From Streptomyces sp. NBC_00236 (GTDB lineage: Bacteria; Actinomycetota; Actinomycetes; Streptomycetales; Streptomycetaceae), in contig NZ_CP108100.1 in assembly GCF_036195045.1 (NCBI RefSeq), positions 1,612,001 through 1,676,000 on the forward strand: DNA of 64,000 nt, read 5' to 3'. Every line of letters starts with the position of its first letter. Positions within the stretch are counted from its first letter, which is position 1. This document shows, one piece after another, positions 54,683 to 62,325 of this stretch. Made by a program: the position numbers and the translations under genes. A model generated the notes under the pieces. That model had not been told where the DNA came from, did no database searches, and saw nothing but the letters and a program-made list of their open reading frames with translations.

Positions 54683-55753
54683 TCAGGCCCCGAGCACGGG
54701 GTAGTCCGTGTACCCGCGGTGGTCGCCCCCGTAGAAGGTGGTGGCATCCGGGGTGTTGAAGGGGCCGCCCGCGCGCAGCCGCTCGGGCAGGTCCGGGTTG
54801 GCCAGGAACAGCACGCCGTACGAGACGACGTCGGCCACTCCCTCCTCGATCAGGGCGAGCGCGTCGGGTCCGGTCGGGCCCTCGCTCGCCGGGTTGAGGA
54901 CGAGGATCCCGTTGAACTGCTTGCGCAGGGACTCGGTCAGCTCACGGTCGCCGGCCGCGCCCTCGACGACGTGCAGATAGGCGAGCCCGAGCGGCTCGAT
55001 CGCCTGGACCAGCGCGCTGTACGTGGCCTCGGGCGCGGGCTCGTCGATGTCGTTGTACGTGTTGCCGGGCGAGAGGCGGATCGCGGTGCGGGCGGCACCG
55101 ATCTCGGCGGCGACGGCGCGCACGGTCTCCAGGGCGAACCGGATCCGGCCCTCCACGGAGCCGCCCCACGCGTCGGTGCGGAGGTTGGAGTTGGGCGCCA
55201 GGAACTGGTGGATCAGGTATCCGTTGGCGCCGTGCAGCTCCACCCCGTCGAAGCCCGCGTCCACGGCATTGCGTGCCGCGCTGACGAAGTCGGCGATCGT
55301 CGCCCGGATCTCGGCGTCGGTGAGCTCGCGCGGGGTGACGAAGTCCTTCGGGCCCTCATGGGTGAACACCTGCCCGGTGGCCGCGACCGCGGAGGCGCCG
55401 ACGGGGACGAGCCCGTCGGGCAGCAGGACCGGGTGGCCGATGCGGCCGGTGTGCATGACCTGCGCGAATATCCTGCCGCCCCGGGCGTGCACGGCGTCGG
55501 TCACCTTGCGCCAGGCGGCGACCTGCGCGGCGCTGTGCAGCCCCGGGGTGCTCGGGTAACCCTGGCCGACGGCCGACGGCTGGATGCCCTCGGTGATGAG
55601 GAGCCCGGCCGAGGCGCGCTGGGCGTAGTACTCCACGGTCAGTTCGCCCGGCGCCCCGCCCTCGCCCGCCCGGCTGCGGGTCATCGGCGCCAGGGCGATG
55701 CGGTTGGCGAGCGGGGTGCCGGCCAGGTCGAGCGCATCGAATGCGGTGGTCAT
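54683..55753 (-). CDS. Alkene reductase, old yellow enzyme family
   Basis: 356 residues. FMN-dependent (beta/alpha)8 barrel: LANRIALAPMTRSRAGEGGA (about 15-34), GGRIFAQVMHTGRIGHPVLL, FDGVELHGANGYLIHQFLAP, IRLSPGNTYNDIDEP and VADVVSYGVLFLANPDLPER. It reduces activated C=C bonds, as N-ethylmaleimide reductase does, with NAD(P)H. Divergent from a MarR gene; the 168 bases between hold three TGGCCGACCA-like palindromes, so it is probably repressed by that MarR protein and induced by electrophiles. Confidence 0.92.
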   Translation of the reverse strand: MTTAFDALDLAGTPLANRIALAPMTRSRAGEGGAPGELTVEYYAQRASAGLLITEGIQPSAVGQGYPSTPGLHSAAQVAAWRKVTDAVHARGGRIFAQVMHTGRIGHPVLLPDGLVPVGASAVAATGQVFTHEGPKDFVTPRELTDAEIRATIADFVSAARNAVDAGFDGVELHGANGYLIHQFLAPNSNLRTDAWGGSVEGRIRFALETVRAVAAEIGAARTAIRLSPGNTYNDIDEPAPEATYSALVQAIEPLGLAYLHVVEGAAGDRELTESLRKQFNGILVLNPASEGPTGPDALALIEEGVADVVSYGVLFLANPDLPERLRAGGPFNTPDATTFYGGDHRGYTDYPVLGA

Positions 55754-55777
55754 GAGAAGCCCCCAGAGAGAGATATA

Positions 55778-55856
55778 TGGCCGGCCAACCAAAACTATGT
55801 GGTCGACCAAGCATCTGCGACGCGTGCCACTGTAGCGCATTACTTGGCCGACCAAG
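55778..55856. promoter_or_regulatory. Three palindromic operator-like sites between alkene reductase and MarR genes
   Basis: TGGCCGGCCA (55778-55787), TGGTCGACCA (55800-55809) and TTGGCCGACCAA (55844-55855) share the pattern TGGyCGrCCA. They lie in the divergent promoter region and are the natural candidates for MarR binding. Confidence 0.7.
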
Positions 55857-55921
55857 GTAAAGTTGCGGGACACCGCGCCCGGCGGCCGCGGAGCCGCCCG
55901 CACCACCAGAGGAGCCCCCCG

Positions 55922-56407
55922 ATGACCTCCGATCCCGCCTGTACCGAGCTGCCCAGCGCCGCACGCGGCGGCCCGGTCAGCCATGCCGTGTCCCGGGTCG
56001 CCCGGCTCCACCGGATCGCGGCGGGCAAGCTGCTCAAGGGGGCGGACCTCTACCCCGGCCAGGAGTTCCTGATGATGTACCTCTGGGATGCGGGGGCGGT
56101 CCGGCAGTCCGAGGTGATCAAGGCCGTCGACCTGGACCCGTCCACCGTCACCAAGATGCTCCAGCGCCTGGAGCAGTCCGGACACGTCCGCCGCAGCCCC
56201 GACCCGGCCGACCGCAGGGCCGTCCTGGTCGAGGCCACCGAGAACAGCTGCGCACTGCTCTCCGAGGTGGAACGGGCCTGGACGAATCTGGAGGAGCACA
56301 CCCTCGCGGGACTGGACACCGGGGAGCGCGAGGAGCTGGCCAGGCTGCTGGCCCGGGTCGAGGAGAACCTCTGCCGGGAGACGGCGGACTGCCCGGAGAA
56401 CCTCTGA
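55922..56407 (+). CDS. MarR family transcriptional regulator
   Basis: 161 residues. The winged helix is seen from GQEFLMMYLWDAGAVRQSEV to DLDPSTVTKMLQRLEQSGHV, with the wing RSPDPADRRAVLVEATENS. The N- and C-terminal helices form the dimer part. The start at 55922 has AGGAG upstream. It probably represses its own gene and the divergent alkene reductase gene. The last codons (ENLCRETADCPENL) resemble the tandem repeat that follows. Confidence 0.9.
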   Translation: MTSDPACTELPSAARGGPVSHAVSRVARLHRIAAGKLLKGADLYPGQEFLMMYLWDAGAVRQSEVIKAVDLDPSTVTKMLQRLEQSGHVRRSPDPADRRAVLVEATENSCALLSEVERAWTNLEEHTLAGLDTGEREELARLLARVEENLCRETADCPENL

Positions 56408-56580
56408 CGGCCTCAGCCGGGAGACGGCCGGACAACCGAACCGCCGCCGGCCCCTGCCGGGAGACACCCCGAGAACCACTGACGGCCTGAGCCGGCAGAC
56501 GGCCGGACAACCGAACCGCCGCCAGCCCCTGCCGGGAGACACCCCGAGAACCACTGACGGCCTGAGCCGGCAGACGGGCG
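56404..56580 (+). repeat. 75-bp tandem repeat following the marR gene
   Basis: Unit starting CTGACGGCCTCAGCCGG begins at 56404, 56479 and 56554 (partial), giving a period of 75. The first two units are almost identical; the third breaks down after about 25 bases. Parts of the unit (CTGCCGGGAGAC, GAGAACC) also match the last codons of the marR gene, so the array may have grown out of its 3' end. Confidence 0.8.
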
Positions 56581-56611
56581 GACCGCCCGGAGAACCACTG
56601 ACCGCCCGGGA

Positions 56612-57673
56612 TCAGCCGCCGAGCACGTCCAGCGCACGGTCCACATCGGCCTCGGTGTTGTACAGGTGGAAGGCCGCGCGCAGATTGCCGGCCCGGTCGG
56701 ACACCATCACCCCGGCACGCTCCAGGTCCGCGGCCCGGTCGCCGAGCCCGGGCGCGCCGACGACGGCCGTCGCCCCCGGCACCGGCTTGTGGCCCAGCCC
56801 CTCCAGCCCCTCCCGGAACCGGGCCGCCAGCCCGGTGGCGTGGTCGTGGAGGGCGTCGACGCCGATCTCGTTCAGCAGCGCGAGGGAGTGCTCGGCGCCG
56901 TGATACGGAAGGAACGCGGGAGGTTCGTCGTAGCGTCGGGCGTCGGGGGCGAGCGTCGCGACCGGTTCGTACAGGCTGTTCCACGAGTCCGCGGCAGCGA
57001 CCCACCCCGCGAAGACCGGCGGCAGCGACCGCTGCGCGTCCTCGGTGACCGTGAGGAAGGACGTGCCCCGCGGGCAGAGCAGGAACTTGAAACCGCCGGT
57101 GACCGTGTAGTCGTACGCCCCCGCGTCCAGCGGCAGCCAGCCCGCGGACTGGGTGGCGTCCAGCAGCGTACGGGCCCCATGGGCGGCGGCCGCGGCCCGC
57201 ACCGCGTCCAGGGCGGCGAGCCGGCCGTCGGCGGACTGCACCGCGGAGAGGGCGACGAGCGCGGTCTCGGGCCGCACCGCGTCGGCCAGCTCCGCCAGCG
57301 GTGCGTACCGCATCCGGAGGTCACCACGGACCGCGAACGGGCTGGTGACCGAGCTGAACTCCCCCTCGGGCGCCAGGACTTCGGACCCAGCCGGCAGCGA
57401 GCAGGCGATCAGACCCACATGGACGGCGACCGAGCTGCCGACCGCGACCCGGCCGGCGTCGACCCCGGCGAGCCGCGCGAAGCCGGCCCTGGCCCGGTCC
57501 ACCGCGCCGAAGTCGCCGGCACCGGCCCTGCGACCGGTGGCGTTCTCCTCGGCGAGCGCCTTCACGGCGTCGACGGTACGGCGGGGCAGCAGCCCGCAGG
57601 AGGAGGTGTCGAGGTAGGCGGTCTCCGGCGCGAACTCGGCGGCCACCGCACGGCTGAGCGAAGACATCATCAT
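56612..57673 (-). CDS. Class V aminotransferase-fold PLP protein
   Basis: About 353 residues; three consecutive ATG codons (57673, 57670, 57667) make the exact start uncertain. PLP fold type I, class V: YLDTSSCGLLPRRTVDAVKA (about 18-37), SVAVHVGLIACSLPAGSEVL, TLLDATQSAGWLPLDAGAYD (Asp and Gln contacts) and YTVTGGFKFLLCPRGTSFLT with the Schiff-base Lys. Relatives include cysteine desulfurase- and kynureninase-like enzymes. Its promoter region holds an 11-base inverted repeat. It lies after the dsbA-type gene on the same strand, 90 bases apart. Confidence 0.83.
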   Translation of the reverse strand: MMMSSLSRAVAAEFAPETAYLDTSSCGLLPRRTVDAVKALAEENATGRRAGAGDFGAVDRARAGFARLAGVDAGRVAVGSSVAVHVGLIACSLPAGSEVLAPEGEFSSVTSPFAVRGDLRMRYAPLAELADAVRPETALVALSAVQSADGRLAALDAVRAAAAAHGARTLLDATQSAGWLPLDAGAYDYTVTGGFKFLLCPRGTSFLTVTEDAQRSLPPVFAGWVAAADSWNSLYEPVATLAPDARRYDEPPAFLPYHGAEHSLALLNEIGVDALHDHATGLAARFREGLEGLGHKPVPGATAVVGAPGLGDRAADLERAGVMVSDRAGNLRAAFHLYNTEADVDRALDVLGG

Positions 57674-57689
57674 GGGCCCAGCCTGAATG

Positions 57690-57726
57690 CCCCTTAACTC
57701 ATAGTCAATCACCAAGAGTTAAGGGG
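57690..57726. promoter_or_regulatory. Inverted repeat in the promoter region of the class V enzyme gene
   Basis: Perfect 11-base arms CCCCTTAACTC and GAGTTAAGGGG separated by 15 bases, 17 bases before the gene start. Could be a dyad operator; a terminator for the upstream dsbA-type gene is less likely because the stem is AT-containing and has no U-tract. Confidence 0.5.
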
Positions 57727-57763
57727 TCCACCCAAGGGAACCTTATGGGTGCAGCTCACAGGC

Positions 57764-58483
57764 TCAGGCCGCGCCGCCGGCCTGCGGAACCTCGCACGCC
57801 CCGTCGGCGTCGCAGGCCGCCGCGTCCCCGCCGATCGCGGTCAGCGGGCGGTCCTTCCACGCCTGCTCCAGCGCCTGGGCGAAGACCTCGGCGGGCTGGC
57901 CGCCGGAGATGCCGTAGCGCCGGTCCAGCACGAAGAACGGCACCGCGTTGGCGCCCAGTTCGGACGCCTCCCGCTCGTCGGCCCGCACCTCGGCCGCGTA
58001 CGCCTCGGGATCGGCGAGCACCGCGCGCGCCTCGTCCACGTCGAGACCGGCCTCGACGGCCAGGTCGACCAGCACCCCGTCGTCGTAGACGGAACGCTCC
58101 TCGGCGAAGTTCGCCCGGTAGGCCAGGCTCAGCAGCTCGTCCTGACGGCCGCGGGCCTTGGCCAGGTGCAGCAGCCGGTGGATGTCGAAGGTGCTGCCGT
58201 GGTCACGGCCCTCGGCCCGGTAGCCGAGCCCTTCGGCCTGCGCGTTGGCCGCGACGTTCGCCTCCATGGAGCGCGCCTCCTCGGGGGTGCGCCCGTACTT
58301 CTGCGCCAGCATGTCGATCACCAGCGCGGTGTCGCCCTTGGCGCGCCCGGGGTCGAGCTCGAAGGAGCGGTGGACCACCTCGACCTCGTCGCGGTGGGCG
58401 AACCCTGCCAGGCCCTTCTCGAAGCGGGCCTTGCCGATGTAGCACCACGGGCAGGCGATGTCGCTCCAGATCTCGACGCGCAT
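57764..58483 (-). CDS. DsbA family oxidoreductase, FrnE-like
   Basis: 239 residues. Thioredoxin-fold protein with the redox motif C11-P-W-C14 in WSDIACPWCYIGKARFEKG and an inserted helical domain (EANVAANAQAEGLGYRAEGR). VPFFVLDRRYGISGGQPAEV holds the cis-Pro. There is no signal peptide, so it acts in the cytoplasm, like FrnE, which handles thiol-disulfide exchange under stress. A C-terminal ACDADGAC adds a Cys pair that may serve as a resolving or metal site. It precedes the class V enzyme gene. Confidence 0.9.
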   Translation of the reverse strand: MRVEIWSDIACPWCYIGKARFEKGLAGFAHRDEVEVVHRSFELDPGRAKGDTALVIDMLAQKYGRTPEEARSMEANVAANAQAEGLGYRAEGRDHGSTFDIHRLLHLAKARGRQDELLSLAYRANFAEERSVYDDGVLVDLAVEAGLDVDEARAVLADPEAYAAEVRADEREASELGANAVPFFVLDRRYGISGGQPAEVFAQALEQAWKDRPLTAIGGDAAACDADGACEVPQAGGAA

Positions 58484-58624
58484 GACTCTTCTTCTCTCCA
58501 GGCTCTCGTGCGGCTGCTCCCGCAGCGCGGAGGGGCCCTCCGCTCAGTGGGGAACGCGGACGGGGTACCGGCCATTCCCGGGCCGCCGCCCCGCCCCGTA
58601 CGGCCGGGCGCACCCGGCGCCCCC

Positions 58625-59344
58625 TCACAGGCAGGTGCGGTTCATCGGACGGGGCAGAGGCTCCAGCGCGCCGGCGTCGCGCAGGCGCACATAGGCATCC
58701 ACGACGGCCTCGATGTCCCCGGGCGGCGCGATGTCGAGGAGCACACCCGCTCCGCGCAGCTCCTCGGCTGCCACGCCCACCCCGGCGGGCGCCAGCGCCG
58801 CACGCCTCGCGGAGAGGTAGCCGAGCCGGCCCACGCTCACATGGGAGAGCGTGTAGTCGAAACCGGCCCGGTCCTCCAGGGTGTCGAGCAGTTCGTCATC
58901 GGTCGCCTCACCGAAGTCCGGCTCCCAGATGTCCGCGATCAGCGCGAGGAGCGCGGCTTCGGGGACCTCGGCGTCGTCCGGGGAGGCGACCTTCAGCACG
59001 ACGGCCTGGGTCACGTACTCCGACTCCCCGCCGCCGCGCCCGGAGATACTGATCTCCCAGCCCTGCTCGCCCCCGCTCGACAGGCTCAGTCCGGCGCCGT
59101 CCGAGGTCTGCGGGGAGTCGTGATCCTCCTGCAGCGCGGCTGCCAGATCTGCCTCGTCGGGCCTGAGCTCCGTGGGGCGGCCGGAGGTGTGGTGCCGGGT
59201 CCAGGTCCACGGCTGCCCCGTGGGCGCGCAGGAGGCTGCCGTAAGAAGCGCGGGCAGCGCGTGCAGCATCGCCTTCCAGCGTCCTGCCAGCTCCTGGGGT
59301 GTCTCCTTCCGGGGACCCCAGAAGACCCGCACCACACGTTCCAT
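58625..59344 (-). CDS. Imm52-like (immunity protein 52 family) protein
   Basis: 239 residues from ATG with GGAGG upstream. The N-terminus VVRVFWGPRKETPQELAGRW (about 4-23) and the later VLKVASPDDAEVPEAALLAL and GRLGYLSARRAAL fit Imm52 as I remember it, but I cannot run a profile. No signal peptide; cytoplasmic. If correct it should neutralise a polymorphic toxin, yet no toxin or RHS gene is in the window, so it would be an orphan. A hypothetical protein is the safe fallback. Confidence 0.55.
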   Translation of the reverse strand: MERVVRVFWGPRKETPQELAGRWKAMLHALPALLTAASCAPTGQPWTWTRHHTSGRPTELRPDEADLAAALQEDHDSPQTSDGAGLSLSSGGEQGWEISISGRGGGESEYVTQAVVLKVASPDDAEVPEAALLALIADIWEPDFGEATDDELLDTLEDRAGFDYTLSHVSVGRLGYLSARRAALAPAGVGVAAEELRGAGVLLDIAPPGDIEAVVDAYVRLRDAGALEPLPRPMNRTCL

Positions 59345-59422
59345 GCCCTGCCTCCACCGTGGTGAGCCGTCGCAAGTCGGTCTGCGTGTCGCTGGGTCAG
59401 CCCGCCTGGTGACGGTATCGGT

Positions 59423-60060
59423 GATCCGCATCCGATGGGGCACGAGCACGTCGGCTACGTCGAGGAGGCCGGCATCGGGGTCACCTCGGTCAGGCCCGGC
59501 CAGTTCGTCGTCGGCCCGTTCGCCACCTCGAACAACACCTGCCCGAACTGTCGGCACGGCTTCCAGTCCAACGGCCTGCACCGTGAGTTCATGAGCACCT
59601 GCCAGGCCGACTACGTGCGTATCCCCAACGCGCAGGGCACCCTGGTCGCCACGGACGGGCATCCGGGCGAGGAATTCCGGCCCAGGCTGCTGGCGGTCTC
59701 CGACGTGATGGGCACCGGCTGGTGGGCCGCCGACGCCGCCGAGGTCAAGCCCGACTCCACCGCGGTCGTCGTCGGTGACGGCGCCGTCGGCCTGTGCGGG
59801 GTGATCGCGGCCAAGGAAATGGGTGCGGAGCGGATCATCGCGCCACGTCCCGGCACGAATCCCGGCAGAAGCTCGCCCGCGAGTTCGGCGCCACCGACAT
59901 CGTCTCCGAGCGCGGAGACGAAGGCATCGCCCGGATCAAGGACCTCACCGGCGGCATCGGCGCCGACAGCGTCCTGGAGTGCGTCGGGACCGCCCAGTCC
60001 ATGCAGCAGGCCCTGCACTCCGCACGCTCCTGTGGTCGCTCGGCCCGCGCCGGCACGAAG
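59423..60060 (+). pseudogene. Broken zinc-type alcohol dehydrogenase
   Basis: Remnant of a medium-chain zinc dehydrogenase. The first frame begins with DPHPMGHEHVGYVEEAG, has the structural-zinc region NTCPNCRHGFQSNGLHREFM and the cofactor loop AVVVGDGAVGLCGVIAAKEM. Near 59845 the frame shifts; the sequence SRHESRQKLAREFGATDIVS and GIGADSVLECVGTAQSMQQA continues in another frame to about 60060. The N-terminal 50-60 residues and the C-terminal third are missing. It lies between the Imm52-like and DUF1266 genes. Confidence 0.85.
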
Positions 60061-60133
60061 CCCGGTGGCTGGAGCCCGCCGCCCGAAGGGTCCGGCACGC
60101 CGACCGGGCCGGGCCACCCCTTAAGGTTTGCCC

Positions 60134-61408
60134 ATGGGTTTGACAGCTGGTCACGACGGAAGAGCCCTGCCCGGTCCGACGGCCCCAGCCCAGGGCTGGC
60201 AGGCGCCGAGCGCGGTCGAGCGGGGGCTGTACGAGGCGAAGGCGCGCGGCGACTGGCCCGCGTACTACGACCTCGTCGCCCGGGCCGACCTGTACATGAT
60301 GCAGTCCCGGGCGTACGCCGACGCGAACCCGGGCAACACCCGATTCCACCCCTACTGGAGCCCGCAGACCCAGACCATGTGCCTGGCCGTCTACACCGGC
60401 GGCATGCTGCCGCCGCCCGTCGCCGACCCGGTCTACAACTGCTACGACCTGGGCTGGTTCGCGGAGGCCTGGCACCAGAACGACCCGCCCTACCTCGTCG
60501 TCAACCCCGGCAGCCCCTGCGAGGGCGTCCTGCCGGCCGGGCCGGAGGGACGCGCCCTGTGGCAGCGCCACTCCGCCCCTGTCGAACGGCCGGGGCTGGC
60601 CCGGGACGCCGTCCACACCCTGGAGACGGGCGGGCCGCGCAGCGGTCCCGTCGCCTTCGGTCTCGCGGCCGGTGCGCACATCAACGTGCGCAACGGGCAC
60701 TACTGGAACTCGATGGCCTACCACGGCAGCGGCTACCGCATCGAGAAGCGCACGCTGGAACGCTGGTGGGACGTCCGCACCCGCGAGGACTGGCAGGACA
60801 CTCAGGAACGGCTGCTGAGCGCCGGGATGGTCAGCGGCGTCTGGGAGTTCGTCCTGCAACTGCGCCGCTCCATGGCCCTGGACTTCGCGGGCCCCATCGA
60901 CGTCGACCACTGGCGTCAGGCCGCGGCGAAGGTGGTGCGCCGGCGCACCGAGGCCGCCACCGAACCCTGCCTGACCGCGGACGGCGTCACCCAGGGCCGC
61001 ACCGTCACCGCCGCGGAGCTGGAGGGTCAAGTGACGAGCGTGCAGCGGCTGATCGGCCGCATCGCCCGCTACGAGGCGCGGTTCCGCGCCGACGGCCTGC
61101 TCCCCGAAGGGGGCTTCGTCCGGAGCGTCGAGGCCTGGGACTACGGCCGGGCTTCCGGCATGGCCCGCTGGGGCCTCGCCGCCCGCCTGTGCTCCCTGCA
61201 GGAGGCGGAGGCGGCCGTGGTCCGCGCCGGCCGTCTCGTCCAGGTCAACTACCGCTCGTGGGAGGACTTCTCGGCCGCCTACATTCTTGGCCGCTGCCTC
61301 CACTTCGACGAGGAGGAGTTCGGCGAGTGGTACGAGACAGCCCTCGCGACCCACCGCGCCCTGACCGGCGACCCGGCCGGCCCGTGGCGCACGCTGCCCT
61401 GGACCTGA
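60134..61408 (+). CDS. DUF1266 domain-containing protein
   Basis: 424 residues from ATG with AAGG upstream. The N-terminal half (AYADANPGNTRFHPYWSPQT and onwards) resembles an SseB-like region (AVYTGGMLPPPVADPVYNCY). The C-terminal half has the DUF1266 pattern: WWDVRTREDWQDTQERLLSA, SVEAWDYGRASGMARWGLAA, and FSAAYILGRCLHFDEEEFGE. No signal peptide or membrane segment. DUF1266 proteins often lie near toxin or secretion genes; here an Imm52-like gene is 800 bases away. Function unknown. Confidence 0.82.
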   Translation: MGLTAGHDGRALPGPTAPAQGWQAPSAVERGLYEAKARGDWPAYYDLVARADLYMMQSRAYADANPGNTRFHPYWSPQTQTMCLAVYTGGMLPPPVADPVYNCYDLGWFAEAWHQNDPPYLVVNPGSPCEGVLPAGPEGRALWQRHSAPVERPGLARDAVHTLETGGPRSGPVAFGLAAGAHINVRNGHYWNSMAYHGSGYRIEKRTLERWWDVRTREDWQDTQERLLSAGMVSGVWEFVLQLRRSMALDFAGPIDVDHWRQAAAKVVRRRTEAATEPCLTADGVTQGRTVTAAELEGQVTSVQRLIGRIARYEARFRADGLLPEGGFVRSVEAWDYGRASGMARWGLAARLCSLQEAEAAVVRAGRLVQVNYRSWEDFSAAYILGRCLHFDEEEFGEWYETALATHRALTGDPAGPWRTLPWT

Positions 61409-61713
61409 GGTGTGCGGGCGGGTCATGGCGGGGCAGGTTTCGTTCCCGCCCCGGACCGCTCACGGATTCCGTCCGGGCCGGGGCCCGCTGACGCGCCGAG
61501 GACGCCGGACACGCGGGTCTCGTCCCGCCACGCCGCTCGGCCCCGTCCGCATGCTGCGTGCCGTGCTCCTGGGCGCGTCGTCGGAGATCACCGAACGCAG
61601 ATGATCGGCCGCCGGCTGAAGGGGTGGCGGTCCCCACCGGGTACGGCCACGCGCGCCGATGCCCCCGCTCTCCGGACAAGGAAGGAAAGCGGGGGCATCG
61701 AGGCGTGCTTCGG
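61409..61713. other. Intergenic region between convergent DUF1266 and DUF1349 genes
   Basis: About 300 bases without a supported gene. It contains only the terminator hairpin at 61657-61700. Confidence 0.6.
61657..61700 (-). terminator. Terminator of the aldehyde dehydrogenase/DUF1349 operon
   Basis: Perfect 13-base arms CGATGCCCCCGCT and AGCGGGGGCATCG with an 18-base loop, 13 bases after the DUF1349 stop. Confidence 0.7.
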
Positions 61714-62325
61714 TCAGCTGCCGTCGCGCAGGTCCGCGAGGCCCGTCGGGCGGAACTCGATCCGGTCGAAGGAGACCTCGCAGCCCTCGCCCGTGGGCGA
61801 CTGGGCGAGGAAGCCGATGGACGCGCCGGCTGCCCCTTCCGCGTCGCCCAGGGCGAAGACGCGGACGAAGGTCCACTTCTCGCCGTCGGGTGAGGCGTGG
61901 CAGGCGAAGGCGTTGCCGGTGCGGCTCAGGCGCAGCCAGTAGGTGTCGCCGTCGACGACGAACGAGTTGACGTCGTCGGAGTGGCCCCGGGTGACGACGG
62001 TGCAGATGGTGGGGCGCTCCGGGGAGAGCTCCAGGCAGATCTTGGCCCACTCCCGGTCGCCGACGTGGAGGTAGAGGACCCCCGCGTCGAAGGCGGCGGC
62101 GAAGCCGACGCGTACCCGGGCGATCAGCTGGAAGTCGCCTGCCGGGGCGGGGCCCAGGAGGCGGGGTGCGTCGCTCTCCGTGTCGAGGGCGGCGCCGCCG
62201 GGCGGCACGAAGCGGTCCTGGCGGGCGCCCGCGCGGCCGGTGAGCACGCCCTCCTCGTAGTTCCAGCCCGTGGCGGGACCGAACGGTTCCAGGCCGAAGG
62301 GGAGTTCGGGGAGGCTCAGGGTCAT
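61714..62325 (-). CDS. DUF1349 domain-containing protein
   Basis: 203 residues from the ATG that overlaps the preceding aldehyde dehydrogenase stop (ATGA). A concanavalin-like beta-sandwich: FGPATGWNYEEGVLTGRAG near 15-33, DAGVLYLHVGDREWAKICLE (about 95-114), VDGDTYWLRLSRTGNAFACH and YFLAQSPTG-like GFLAQSPTGEGCEVSFDRIE. Some fungal and bacterial members bind sugars, so a sugar-related role fits with the dehydrogenase in the same operon. No signal peptide. Confidence 0.85.
   Translation of the reverse strand: MTLSLPELPFGLEPFGPATGWNYEEGVLTGRAGARQDRFVPPGGAALDTESDAPRLLGPAPAGDFQLIARVRVGFAAAFDAGVLYLHVGDREWAKICLELSPERPTICTVVTRGHSDDVNSFVVDGDTYWLRLSRTGNAFACHASPDGEKWTFVRVFALGDAEGAAGASIGFLAQSPTGEGCEVSFDRIEFRPTGLADLRDGS

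Noticed and set aside
56404..56600. 75-bp repeats as CRISPR
   Set aside because: Units are direct tandem copies without unique spacers and no cas genes are near.
61412..61942. 176-codon frame after the DUF1266 gene
   Set aside because: Pro/Arg-rich shadow running into the convergent DUF1349 gene, without ribosome site.
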